The position numbers were made by a program, and so were the translations under genes. Below are positions 39,128 to 50,456 of a stretch of 64,000 nt of DNA, piece by piece. Origin of the DNA: Balanoglossus misakiensis (taxonomy: Eukaryota; Hemichordata); assembly GCA_040954595.2 (NCBI GenBank), contig CM082583.2, positions 1,178,001 to 1,242,000 of the forward strand. The letters are read 5' to 3'. The stretch's first letter is position 1. The number at the start of each line of letters is the position of its first letter. The notes under the pieces are model-generated. The model did not search any database and had not been told where the DNA came from. It saw only the letters and a program-made list of their open reading frames with translations.

Positions 39128-39720
39128 CACTGCAAATTCTTCTGGCTTTCCTGCAAGCTAAATTCAAGCCAAATTCAAACCGGCTTGTTTGTCGCAAATC
39201 GGCTTCTTTCATTTCTTCAAAACTGGCTTGAATTTGGCTTGAATTTGGCTTGAATTTAGCTTGCTGAGTTGCCGCTTTATATAACTTGCCGGCGTGCTAA
39301 TAGACCACAGTAAGTTTGAAGAGTGGTGTGTGGGCCAACCATAGAAATAAAATCTGGCTTGCTGGCATGCCATTCTATTCACGAATTTAGCTTGAAGTCA
39401 CACCAAGTTTATAATGCAGTGGTTTGGGGACAAACCATTCCAAAAACTAGGGGGTTTGTACATAAACCAATAAAAATTTATGATGGCTTGCCTGTAAACC
39501 GTCACAAAATATAAGGGGTTTGTACATAAGCCGATAAATACTAACAGCGGCTTGCTTGAAAGCCACCTTTTACTTAAAATTGGTTTGCAGGCAAACCAAA
39601 CAGGGGCCCATTGTAGTTTGCTGGTAAACCAAAATTATGTGTTTCTAGGTGTGCAGACAAACCAAATTTGCAAATTTTTCCAAGCAATGGCTTAAAATTA
39701 AGCCACTCTGCACAGATTGT
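39128..39720. repeat. Left terminal inverted repeat and subterminal GGCTTG repeats
   Basis: CACTGCAAATTCT (39128-39140) is the inverted match of 61884-61896. GGCTTG, CAAGCC or AGCTTG occurs more than ten times in both orientations up to about 39700, including GGCTTGAATTTGGCTTGAA. In CACTA elements such repeats bind the element's accessory protein; that role is inferred. Confidence 0.8.
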
Positions 39721-41890
39721 GGCATATTTAGCTGGCTGCCAGGCAGGCCAGGGATAGTGGGGCAGGCTGTTGGTAGGGGTTGGGGTGGGCTCAATCTGAT
39801 TACCAGATATTAACTGAATATGCTCACGTGCAGTACTGTGATAAGTTGACAGAATAACAAGATTAGAAAAACCAGTGTTAAACCAATTTGGTTTATAGTG
39901 TATATGGTGTAAGGGTTGTGTGTTGCACCATTGTGAAATGTAAACATGTTTGTGGAATTGTTGCCTTGTCAATTTTTGTAAGGGGTTATGAGTCATGTAC
40001 CCCATCCTGAACTGCATAAAAAGATAAGTCTATGGAATTCTAAAACTCGTTGATCAAAAATGGCAAGAAATATACCAAAAAGTATGAATATTTCACCAGA
40101 TTTCAACAAATCTGATTTCTGTTCATGCCTAAGAACCTCTTTAACAAGTTTCAATAAGGAAGACATTTTGGCAAACAACAGGTTACTCAGACAAATCTGA
40201 CTGATATCACATATATGAATTCCCATTCAAAGTTTCCAATCAATTGGACTTGTGGTTTTACTTAAGACTATTTTGCCAAACCCTGCAGAATTCCCAAAAA
40301 ATACAATTATGCACATTTCTTTACAATTTGATCATATCTGACTGAGATCACCCCTAGAAACCCAAATACAAAGTATCAAAACAATTGCACTTACAGTTTC
40401 ACGGGATTTGATTTTTTGACAAAAACAGGAAATATTGCCCAAAAATGCATTTTTGCAAATTTCACCACCGTTTGCACAAATGTGATTCAGGTAAGCCCTA
40501 TGAACCTCCATATCAAGTTTCCCATCAATTGGACATGTAATTTCAGAGAAGAAATTTGTTTAACAAAACTGCAGAAAATTCCCCCAAAAATTCATGAAAA
40601 ATAGCAAACGCCAGATACTGACTCCACCTGAACAAAATCATACGAGGTCTTCCCATAGTACTTGCACACCAATGCACGCCAATTTTTAACTGAATCTGAT
40701 CCGCTGTTATTAAGTTTTTCAATTTTGACTATTTGAACATTTTTCCAGTTAATACCAGTATGCATTTTTTCGCAAAAACAATTTCTATGTACACACTAAA
40801 TATCAGTAGTTTCAAGTTTTTGATGTTGATGGACATACACATACATACATCAATACATTTAGACGAAACTGATCCATTCGCAAAATACATAATTCTGTAT
40901 GAGGCACACATACAGACATACATAGACGACGGACACCAACTTATGCTATAAGCTGACATTGATATACATGTTAGCCAAAAACCAAAATCAACCTCAAAAT
41001 AGATATTAAAATATATTGCACCACCATGAGAAGACAAATTCATTCTTCGACAAATTTTCTGGGGCGTCATTGATATAGCATGGCATATTGTCAAAGTACG
41101 TAGTCTCTGTGATAAGATTCCATACACACAAAATGGTAACCTTGGAAGTCCAGCTGACGTAGTTATGCAATGGCGTCTCGTGTATTCCGTCGCCAAAAAA
41201 TCATCGTAAAATTGATAATCGGGGTCACAATTCAAGACGACTTTCTCTAAATTCTTTATGAATGGATTAAATCGAAATCGAAATGTTGACGTATGACGTA
41301 TGGAATGAGATCTGAACAGACATTCAATGTTATCATTCTCGCTCGATCACATATTGGGTAGGCCATCTAGCAATCGCTATATAGTATTGGCGATAACAGA
41401 CTGTCTATAAATTCACAAAACGGATTTTACTGTTGAGTGTGATCAACCGCCACGTTATTTTTCTCTGAACAATAGACAAATAGAACGCCTGGTGACATTT
41501 TGAGATTGACTGCGTGAGGACCACAATATGCGTGAATCATTTACGGTTTGTCTTGATGAATGGGTCACGTCATAGTCATAACGCGGATTCGGCTGCACGC
41601 CAACTATCCGCCATATTGTCTCCACTAACTTACTCGTAAGTAGTTTCAAACTTCATTTGAAAAGAGTATTCGTCTGACGGTCCAGTAGATTAACAATTTA
41701 CGCTCTATGAAGCAACTAAACAACGTTAGCTTCCTTGTGGATTCACGTAGGGAAGTTATTCGTAACGACGGGTACAGCGTCTGAGCATGGACAGAACAAC
41801 GGCAATATCGCCAGGAATGTCTCGTTTCACAGCGCCCTCAAACAGTCGATCTCCTCAAACTATCGTTTCCACTGGTCATATATGCGGCAT
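39721..41890. other. Noncoding interior with diverged ~143-bp repeats
   Basis: At about 40020-40600 a loose repeat recurs: AAGTTTCCAATCAATTGGAC (40231), AAGTATCAAAACAATTGCAC (40371) and AAGTTTCCCATCAATTGGAC (40516), spacing ~140-145 bp. From 40750 to 40960 there are ACATACA-type simple repeats and GACGACGGAC, a retroposon-tail pattern. The rest shows no gene that I can support. Confidence 0.5.
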
Positions 41891-41895
41891 TAACG

Positions 41896-42068
41896 AAAGC
41901 TCACATAGACAACCATGTAATAGAAAAATTAAAACTTAAATAACTTCATTAATATCAAAGCCACACCCACCAAAACCTTTTCAGTTCTTGCCATATGATA
42001 TCTGAACCTGTGTACTAAATTTGGTGGAAATCGGTTCAGCGGTTCTTGAGATATCGGGTATACAGACA

Positions 42069-42110
<42 letters not shown>

Positions 42111-42166
42111 TACACACACACAGACATCGCTAAACCATAAGCTCACGTGATTTTCACGTGAGCTAA
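41896..42166. mobile_element. Short dispersed repeat with CA microsatellite and terminal hairpin
   Basis: GAAAGCTCACATAGAC begins the segment. GGTGGAAATCGGTTCAGCGG and TTCTTGAGATATCGGG precede a CA tract (42067-42122). It closes with AGCTCACGTGA-TTT-TCACGTGAGCT (42140-42164), an 11-bp perfect stem. The order body, simple repeat, hairpin parallels the 1.43-kb family. The family is not identified. Confidence 0.5.
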
Positions 42167-42168
42167 AA

Positions 42169-42484
42169 ATCAGATGTAGGGAACGGCGACGTCTTTTACT
42201 TACGCGGTACGGTATTCTTATGCTGTCACCCCACACTGCATCTGACCAATGCCCATTGAAGCTCCCATTCAAACTCTCTGGCTTTACTGGGCCAGTGAAC
42301 CAATCAGAAGGTGCCTTATAGCGAACGATAGACACCTTCAGTCTTGATAGACATAACTTGCAATCTGATTGGACTGGCTGCAACAGGAGCTTCTATGGGA
42401 GTTGATCAGATATAGTGTGAGGGGAGACAGCAAAAGAATACCGCATCATGTAAGTAAAAGACGTCATCCTTCCCTAAATCTGAT
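42169..42484. mobile_element. Foldback/MITE-like inverted repeat, ~316 bp
   Basis: The left arm (ATCAGATGTAGGGAA, GACGTCTTTTACTTACG, GGTATTCTT, GCTGTC) is matched inverted by the right arm (AAGAATACCGC, GTAAGTAAAAGACGTC, TTCCCTAAATCTGAT). Arms are ~75-80 bp with several mismatches, and weaker pairing extends inward. There is no coding sequence, and the target duplication is not clear. Confidence 0.7.
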
Positions 42485-43042
42485 TTTAATCAGATTGGGG
42501 TGGGCTGTGTTCAAACATTTTCCAATCCTGGCCCACAAATGAGAATGGGAATGATGGTAACCTGTCAAAAAAGCACACTGAGAATTTTTTTTGTCAAATA
42601 TTATTATTGCAGTTAACAATAAAAAAAAACCTGAACAATAACAGATCAATAGTATAAGTGATAAATGAGATTTAAAAAATAAAAGATAAATATAAATAAA
42701 TGCCTTCTTTATGCCACTACTATTTCATTTTTGATTACGTCAGTGTGATCATTGTTTACCCAACTATCATATGACAAGCAATTTAAATTATTTTCCAAAA
42801 ACTAGTTTTCGTGATGTTTTGTGTTAATGCTTTGAGATATCTGGCTTAAATTGGCATTAATGCAAGCTGTCTTAACTGTTATACAAAGTGTGTCTCTGAT
42901 TTCTTTAAAACCAAGAAGCTTAATTTTTAAGACGAAAAAGTGTCTGATTGACTAGGGTTTATTCACAGCTCTGGTCACACTGAAGTAACCAAAATGTTCT
43001 ATATCTAAGCTTTCAGGAAACATAGTAAACATAAATAAACAA

Positions 43043-44006
43043 TAAACAAACCTAAATAAACTTTCATATGTAAATAAAATAAATATTTTACTCTTGAACC
43101 TTTTCTGAAATGATTCACTGTATCAAAAACAAAGGATCAAAAACAAAGGAGATTTTTATCAATAAAATAAAATAAAACAGCAAAACAACATAACAGACTA
43201 ACTCGCTGTCAACTTACAGTTCACACTTCTCATGAACAATAACACAAGTGCTTTCAGAGAGAAAAAGCCAATTCCTGACAGAAGACTAACTGATGGATGG
43301 ACAGCAGACAAACAGCTGACAAGCACCATGTTGCTACAAGCAAAAGAAACATCCACTCTTGTGATCAGTTACTGACTTGCAGTCAAATAGAAATGTCTTT
43401 CTCAATATGTATGCCAGTTGACAAAATGAAAAACTTAATGATTTCCCATTATAGAAATGCCCATTTGTTTGATTCTACCCCTCATTGATGATTTATCTCT
43501 TGTGGTCAGCCAAAAGTATTCACATAAACAAACCTAAATAAACTTTCATATGTAAATAAAATAAATATTTTACTTTTGAACCTTTTCTGAAATGATTCAC
43601 TGTATCAAAAACAAAGGATCAAAAACAAAGGAGATTTTTATCAATAAAATAAAATAAAACAGCAAAACAACATAACAGACTAACTAAGTGTCAACTTACA
43701 GTTCACACTTCTCATGAACAATAACACAAGTGCTTTCAGAGAGAAAAAGTCAATTCCTGACAGAAGACTAACTGATGGATGGACAGCAGACAAACAGCTG
43801 ACAAGCACCATGTTGCTACAAGCAAAAGAAACATCCACTCTTGTGATCAGTTACTGACTTGCAGTCAAATAGAAATGTCTTTCTCAATATGTATGCCAGT
43901 TGACAAAATGGAAAACTTAATGATTTCCCATAATAGAAATGCCCAATTGTTTGATTCTACCCCTCATTGATGATTTATCTCTTGTGGTCAGCCAAAAGTA
44001 TTCCAA
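43043..44006. repeat. 482-bp direct tandem duplication
   Basis: Copies start near 43043 and 43525 (ATAAACAAACCTAAATAAAC) and are nearly identical by eye through GGTCAGCCAAAAGTATTC at about 43521 and 44003. The right-hand copy includes the last ~90 bases of the SAM-gene coding exon, so the left copy is a duplicated gene tail. Few differences suggest that it is recent. Confidence 0.85.
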
Positions 44007-45045
44007 AAATACACAAGCTGTCTTAACACATTTAGCATAATCAAAATTACACACAAAATGCACTCCTAGGTAAGCCAGCAGAGCAGTTACAATGTCATTG
44101 CTCTCAACACTGCAGAATATCATTCCTTCAAGCAATATTATAAATTGTCTCACTTGCTCTTGGTACATGAGGACACCTAAAAGAGCACTGCATGAAAACC
44201 TAATAATACTTACAATATAAGCATGGACAATCGCCTGTATTTTAGTTGAATACAGTCTAGTCCATTGTTAATATAGAAAGTATTCACTGTGAATACAGAT
44301 ATATTCATAATGGATAGACAAGTATAAGCACTATTCTGTATACCAGCTAATACACTGCAAGAATTCATCAGTATTTTTCAAAGAATAAAGATTTGGACTT
44401 GTCTGTATTCATCTGTGCTTTAGGAAAAATACAGACATGAATTCGTGTGATTTTTTCATTGCAGGTAATGGGTTCCATATTGATTCATGACTGATTTTAC
44501 ATCAAATTAATGACTTTTGATCTTTGCTTCTTCATTAAATTTATCCTGCGATTTTCTTCATATAGGGCATACTGTTTATTTGCAGAATTACCCCATGTAA
44601 TTGATAGCATTCCAGTAAATCTTTCAGCACAATCAATCCTGATTTCAGGCTACAGGCAGAAAAATTAACTGGTTGAATTTTATCAGTATTGTGTAAACAT
44701 CTTCAAATATATCATGGGTCATATGGGAATACAGACTGACCAAAGCTGTGACACAAGACAAGACATCTCCCATCCATACATCCTCTCATGCTACTAGTAC
44801 ATTCATGCCAACAATAAAACATAATGAAGAGGGTAAATTTTTCATTATTCACTTTTTATTATTATTCATAAATAAATTACAATAAAAAAGATAGCTGTTA
44901 AAATCAAACTTAAATAAGAGATTAACTCCACAAATTTTTTCTGTTTTTACACATTGCAATATTATAAAAATGGCAGGAAATGTAAGATGAAGAATAAAAA
45001 GATATCCTGAGATTGGAAATAATGGTGACAATTTCAAGCTTCGGC

Positions 45046-45208
45046 AGGAGACTAGAGGAAAAGGGAATTTTAGTCAATTTAAATGTAACTGAGGTTCTAC
45101 ATAGTTTTCTGAATAAACATTGATTGGACGGGACCGGGATGATGGAGTTGCTGAGCATTGCCTTTTTTTGACTAGACTGCCTAAAATTCCCTTTTCCTCT
45201 AGTCTCCT
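45046..45208. repeat. 28-bp perfect inverted repeat across the 3' end of the small gene
   Basis: AGGAGACTAGAGGAAAAGGG plus AATTTTAG (45046-45073) is the exact reverse complement of 45181-45208. The arms are 107 bases apart and flank the stop codon of the small gene, so its mRNA could form a long stem. One arm is inside the coding exon, and the other ends at the stop. Confidence 0.85.
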
Positions 45209-46285
45209 GTCAAGTGTTTTGATCAGTTCATTAAGGGGTGCAGCTCTCCAGGCCGGCGACTTGACTAAAACTATGTCCTCTGATTCACCAACTTCCTCGT
45301 CCGACATTAGTTCCGCCTTTACCCTTGCCCAGAATTCTTTCTCATCTGCATTGACGACCCTTTCTCTCCTTTTTAATGTCTGAAAATAAAAAAAAATGAA
45401 CTGTATTAATATTTTTTTAAAATCTAACATATTAAGTCAAATTTTTCTTTGAATGGCATTTCGTATTATGGTGAACCTGCCTGCTGAAAGATGCCTCTTG
45501 AATGACAACCTTTACACAGGCTTCAATTCTCCAGTTTTATATTGTTCTCTTCACTACAATGCAAAACATGACAAAGACATGCTTATCTCCAGGTGTCATG
45601 AACAATAGAGATGTCACAAACAATAGTGATGAAGTGTGCAAGCTTATTGTGTGCAGTTTGTTAATGCCTTGTGTATGTGTTAAAGTTAGTTTATCAAGCA
45701 CATGTGTCATTTCCTGCAGAACAATGAGTATTTTGGGGTAGCATGGAAGAATGAGTGACTCTCATTACATTTGTTAAGTGAACATAATCATGGCAATTTT
45801 CCATCATGCATCCGCTAACCAAACAACTCCCTTCAAAAACACACAAATGACTAAGTGATGTTCATCATATGTCTAAAAGCAAAGGCAGTACGCTTTTATT
45901 GCCTACAGAACACACTTTCGGCCATTGGATTCGAAGTAACTGCTACAGTTCAAACAGACTGATTTATGAATGTGCAGATTAATGTCAACGATTTAAAACA
46001 TAGTAATTACCTGCTGCACGGACATCTGGACTGGCTATGCTGCTGACGGTTGGAGTTCGATCGGTCGAAGTAGGAAGACATCTCAGTCAGCGAGCTTTGC
46101 CCATCTTCTCTTGACTGCCTTGAAGAATAAAAGTTTGGTACTGGTCTTGTTGGAGGATCATCATCGCTTGAAGTTGAACGTGACGTACTTGCGGACGGAC
46201 GAATTGGAGTTGACCGCACAATGTCATGTGCAACTTGGTCAGCTGTTAATCGACTAGCAACTCGCGATCTTGATCGATAGCTCAT
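45074..46285 (-). CDS. Uncharacterised two-exon gene inside the nested element, ~189 aa
   Basis: Exon 1 is 46285-46011: ATG, then MSYRSRSRVASRL and SSDDDPPTRP, serine- and arginine-rich, ending at a clear donor (CAG/GTAATT) in phase 2. Exon 2 ends at 45074 with TGA and encodes RRERVVNADEKEFW, AELMSDEEVGESED, PAWRAAPLN and LIKTLDRRLEEK. The best-looking acceptor (TTTTCAG, exon start 45379) would need phase 0. The AG eleven bases further in (exon start 45368) fits phase 2 and gives ~189 residues. An unseen middle exon is the alternative. I recall FW..V...LM(S/T)DEE...P.WR...L...LD-type sequences as multi-copy uncharacterised proteins in other invertebrates, without a known function. The location suggests an element-encoded or passenger gene. 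Confidence 0.5.
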
Positions 46286-48390
46286 ATCTTCTGTACTATA
46301 AACTCTTTAAAAAATATGACTGGAGTGGATCTCTGGTCTTGCTCTCTGCTGCGCACTGTTGTCACTGTAGTTCATTCAGCTCGGCTGCACTGCTGAACTT
46401 TAACCTTTCAAATTCGAGATATATACCCTATGGTGGCGATGTACAGGTACCCCTATGCTACTCTAAATAATCAATTCTTAACTCTTTTCAAAACGCCGAA
46501 ACTTGTATTGCTTTGCAAAATGCTGGCAGCTTCGTAGTCTGTATATAGTGTGTCACACCTTTTACTGAATGGTATGTTCTTAAACCTACGCAAGCTGAGA
46601 TCAGGCGAACCCCCCCCCTCCACACACACACAGGAGTGCCCCCAAAGAGCTCAAAATGGATGTCAAATTATTTTTAGGGTGATTGCGCTTAAATTAAGTT
46701 TGATCTGTTGGGATATGGCTTGAATTAGCGCATTGTGGCCTTTTCTCCCTTTTTTGCTCCTGCTGTCTCCAGGGCATATCTCGATCTGGCAGTCTTCGGG
46801 GATCTAAGGGCAGTCATTGGCATAGCTATGCGTACAGGTCTGTGTGTTCCCGGCGTTACACGGCCTCTACCACTATGGTAACGCCGGTAACACACAGACC
46901 CGTACGCAGGGCTATACATGACCGGGCCAGGTGCGGGGAGCACCTGCACGTGTCAATCATTTCACTGGCGGTCAGTCGTGTCATTTTCACAAACATTACT
47001 GTCTTTTGTTCACCTTGATCGGTAGTTTATTGGCCCACCAGATGACTCATATAGACGCCTGGGGCACTTGTAACAATGGTACAGACGTCCTGAAACTTCG
47101 TTTTGGTAGAGAAAGTGTCACCAGGCCAAACATTTTTACAGAAAGTAAAATGAATCACCAGTGTTGTAGAACAGTGTTGTGTTGTGTTCCGTTCCGTTCC
47201 GTACCTCCATGCATGGTTCACACTGCGTTACTAGAAAAGACTGTTGGGAAACTCTATATTGTTCGGAAGGTGTGAAGGAGGTGTTAACTAGAAAAGTACT
47301 CTCAGTGTTTACCGAATCGAGCATCTTACAATGGACAGCCATATGGTTTCCCAACCGTCTTTTTTAGTAACCGTTGTTGAACGCACAGGTTATTGTAGCC
47401 TATGGCTCGCAGTCAGCACATTTCTGAGATATAACGATCATATTTGGATTGTTAGATGTAGAATGGCGAGAAAGTTCGGCCACGGCACATTCGCTCGAGA
47501 TTTGTAACGTGGTGCGCCGGACTGCCCATTTTTTCTATATCAGATCACAGGGTCTGTCCGTCTCGCCGCGTGACTAGGCTGTTGGTCCTCCGCAGTGGGG
47601 AAGCCGCGCAGGTGAGGCTAGGCAAAGCCGGACACTTGCAATCTTGTAGGCACAGGCGAGAAATAACAATGATTGAGCAGCTACAGTCGCCGGCCAGCTT
47701 CAGGCCATTGAATAGGCTACAGCGTATAGTCTTTTCCTGCACAAGTTTTTTTCTGTGCATGGCCAAATTGACGCAATTAAGTGCTGGCAGTATAAAGCCT
47801 TCATATATATGTAACTTGCAAGCTTTGAATTTACGGATATTAAAATCGTCTTAACACTTCGGCAAGAACTAAGTTTACACCGTTGTTCCATGGAGGTATA
47901 AGGAAAGATTGCATCCATGGTTTTTCCTACTGATATTATAGATGGATTAAATTGTATTGTGTATGTTGCTTGTTTCGATCACAAGGATCGATGGACTACT
48001 AGTATTTTAGATCTACCAAAGAGGGACTGTGGCCTGAATCAGGTTGACCTTCACACTGGTCGGGTCATTCTAGTAATGATATGCAAATAGAACTTAAATC
48101 TCTGCGAATACAGATTGTATTTTGCAGTACCATTTCAAACTGGTCTTTATGAATACATCGTCTATCTATTCTTAATACAGAATGTATTAAAGACTTGTAC
48201 AATCTGTATTTTTCAGTACTATGCATGGATTTAGAATAGTGCTTATACTAATGAATACAGACAAAAATCCATTGCTTGTATTCAGCAAGCCTATATTCAT
48301 GTGGACTCACAAGAATTAGCGTGTATTAGCCTAAAATACTGGCAACTTGATTTGTGTGAATTTGTCTGTATTATAGGGTTTTCATGCAGT
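46286..48390. other. Interior and right half of the nested element, mostly noncoding
   Basis: Apart from the 46.8-kb hairpin, I see only short unrelated frames. From about 48100 to 48380 there are GAATACAG/CTGTATT subterminal repeats. The stretch just upstream of 46285 presumably holds the promoter of the small gene; no motif is clear. Confidence 0.4.
46823..46914. repeat. 37-bp hairpin inside the nested element
   Basis: Arms 46823-46859 and 46878-46914 pair with four mismatches around an 18-base loop; the core is GGTCTGTGTGTT and CCGGCGTTAC. The length resembles a small-RNA precursor or a very small foldback element. Neither role is shown. Confidence 0.7.
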
Positions 48391-48934
48391 GGAGGCAGCT
48401 TTCCATGTTTCCCTTTTGTTGACAGTTTTCCTGCATCCTAGTGGAGAAAAAAAGTTCATAATCATAAAATGAATACAATATTGCCAAACTAAATTTGTTG
48501 TTATTGCAAACAAAGTCATTAATTTGCTTTGAGAAATGCGGACACATAAGTGCATACATGAGCCTAAACTAGTTAGAAACTGTGTTTGGATATGTGTTTG
48601 TTATTCTAACTGTATTATTTGAGTGGTGGTGAAATTACATTGTAATATTATCATTCCTCTTCATTTCATGAAACAGTGATACATTGTAGTTGTAATTATG
48701 CTCCTAAAGATGACTGTTTGATTTTATTAACACACTGCACTACAGTTTTTCTCTTAGGTCAAATTTGAAATGTAAAGGAATATCAAAGATATACTCACAT
48801 CAACTACTGTAATGATCTTTCCAATGGCTGATTGCCCACCAAAAACGCTCTCCAGCACTCTGACTGCTGCCAATGTTCCATTCCCTGTAGAGAAATAATG
48901 GACACAGAATTAAAATTGTACACTTATTACAAGG

Positions 48935-49293
48935 TAGCCTGTTCACCATGCCCAGTGTGTTTTAGTTTTAGATAGAATCACACACAGGGCCTGGCCTCGC
49001 AGTCAACTGTCCCTTGGTTTTCTCATGTTTCTAGGTCTGCATATCAGTAGAACTCAAAGTGCAATGTCACGCCAAAGAGGTCACCACATGGTCTTGACTC
49101 TGACGTTGTTCAAGTCAATCACCTTACACAACACACTACAGATTGGACGGAGTAATAGCACGGGCGTTCCTCATTAATGCTAATTACTTTCAAACTATTA
49201 GCAACACCCGTGCTATTACAGTTGACTGCGAGGCCAGGCCCTGCGTGTGATTCCATCTAAAACTAAAACACACTAGGCATGGTGAACAGGCTA
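48935..49293. mobile_element. 359-bp MITE with 74-bp inverted ends and a 9-bp target duplication
   Basis: Ends TAGCCTGTTCACCATGCC (48935) and GGCATGGTGAACAGGCTA (49293) continue as 74-bp arms (48935-49008 and 49220-49293) with about three mismatches. ATTACAAGG occurs at 48926-48934 and 49294-49302. A 9-bp duplication with long inverted ends fits Mutator-like MITEs. It lies in the intron upstream of SAM-gene exon 5, about 50 bp from the splice acceptor. Confidence 0.85.
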
Positions 49294-50456
49294 ATTACAA
49301 GGTAAATCCAGTAATAACATTACTGTTATCCAAATGCACTGTATATGCATGTACATGTAGTAAGTTTTCACCTTGACATGCTGTGTACAGTAAATCTATA
49401 GAAGTACAGACAAAAAGGACAGCAAGTCAACTCAACATGAATAAACGCATTTGATGATCTTGTGTAGTTTATGAAACAAGTTTTTCATAAAATATCCTAC
49501 AAAGTTAATTGTGATAATTTATGGTACAATCAACCACTTGGGCAAACACGTGGACATTCAAAACTTTTTTGGATTAGTCATGTTGATCTACCTTTGGCCT
49601 GTTTTGCATACATGTATAAAGATTTTATTAACATTGCTTACCTGTGACATCTATGTTTTGTGACGTCCCATATCTAATAAGACAGGCTTCTATATGTTTC
49701 CATCGTTCCTGCAACATCTCCATGTTTAACTGTGAGATTGTACCAGTACTCTTTTCTATGGTGTGTATCATGTCCCGCACAGTCTGTATATTAAAACATA
49801 GCCAATGTCAGCTCATTAGTATAAATCTAATGGAGAATTTGACAGAATGCAGCAGCATGCATCGCTTTGCATGGTTCATTTTCTAAGCAAAACATGTGTG
49901 GAAGCAATAAGGGTTAGGCAATTTAACATTTAGCACAATGATACACAGGAATTGAGCTAGCCCATGATCATTATTCTGACTGCACAAAAAACATGCTAAA
50001 ACTTGGCAATAATTGATGGTACATGACACTGTAAGCAAACACTTACAGCATGGTTTATGGAGTTAAACCTCCCAATACTCAACAGCTTAATGCTTGTAAT
50101 TGTAATTGTTTTTCTCTTTTATGTGTTCAAATTACATACATTTACATTAGATGAATGTTCTTGCTGAATACCATTGCATATGTAGAAGGACATGAATATG
50201 TGTGATATTTAAAATTAAAAGGTTTCCAGAGAACCTATTTGTACTTGCCTTCTCTGGTTCTTTTTGATAGAATGGGTATCTCTTTATAGTTTCATTCGCT
50301 CTCAGGGAAGGTGGTTGTTCATGGATCCATGACACACGGAAATCTGCCGAAAGCTTAAATAGCTCATCTAATACAACCTTCCTCGGTCGTGCTTTGGATA
50401 TTTCCAAGATAAGTTTTTTGTCATTTCTCTCTTGTGTTGCATTGTCACTTTTTTGG

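Larger units (their letters stand above)
44186..48391. mobile_element. Nested 4.2-kb CACTG-ended element in a coding exon
   Basis: It begins CACTGCATGAAAACC (44186) and ends GGTTTTCATGCAGTG (48391); imperfect pairing extends through TAATAC. GAG flanks both ends (44183-44185 and 48392-48394), a 3-bp duplication typical of CACTA elements. Subterminal zones are rich in GAATACAG/CTGTATTC. With the element and one GAG removed, the minus strand reads AAGCTGCCTC joined to TTTTAGGTG as one open exon of the SAM gene. No transposase is inside, so it is probably non-autonomous. It carries the small gene at 45074-46285 and a 37-bp hairpin at 46.8 kb. Confidence 0.85.

Noticed and set aside
47027-47367. 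Overlapping 60-115-codon frames on both strands near 47 kb
   Set aside because: No splice context or recognisable motifs, and frames on both strands point to chance.
45074-48884. Exon at 45379 as the last exon of the SAM gene
   Set aside because: Its phase 0 would fit exon 5. However, it lies inside the nested element, and a better last exon with family motifs is recovered across the insertion site.
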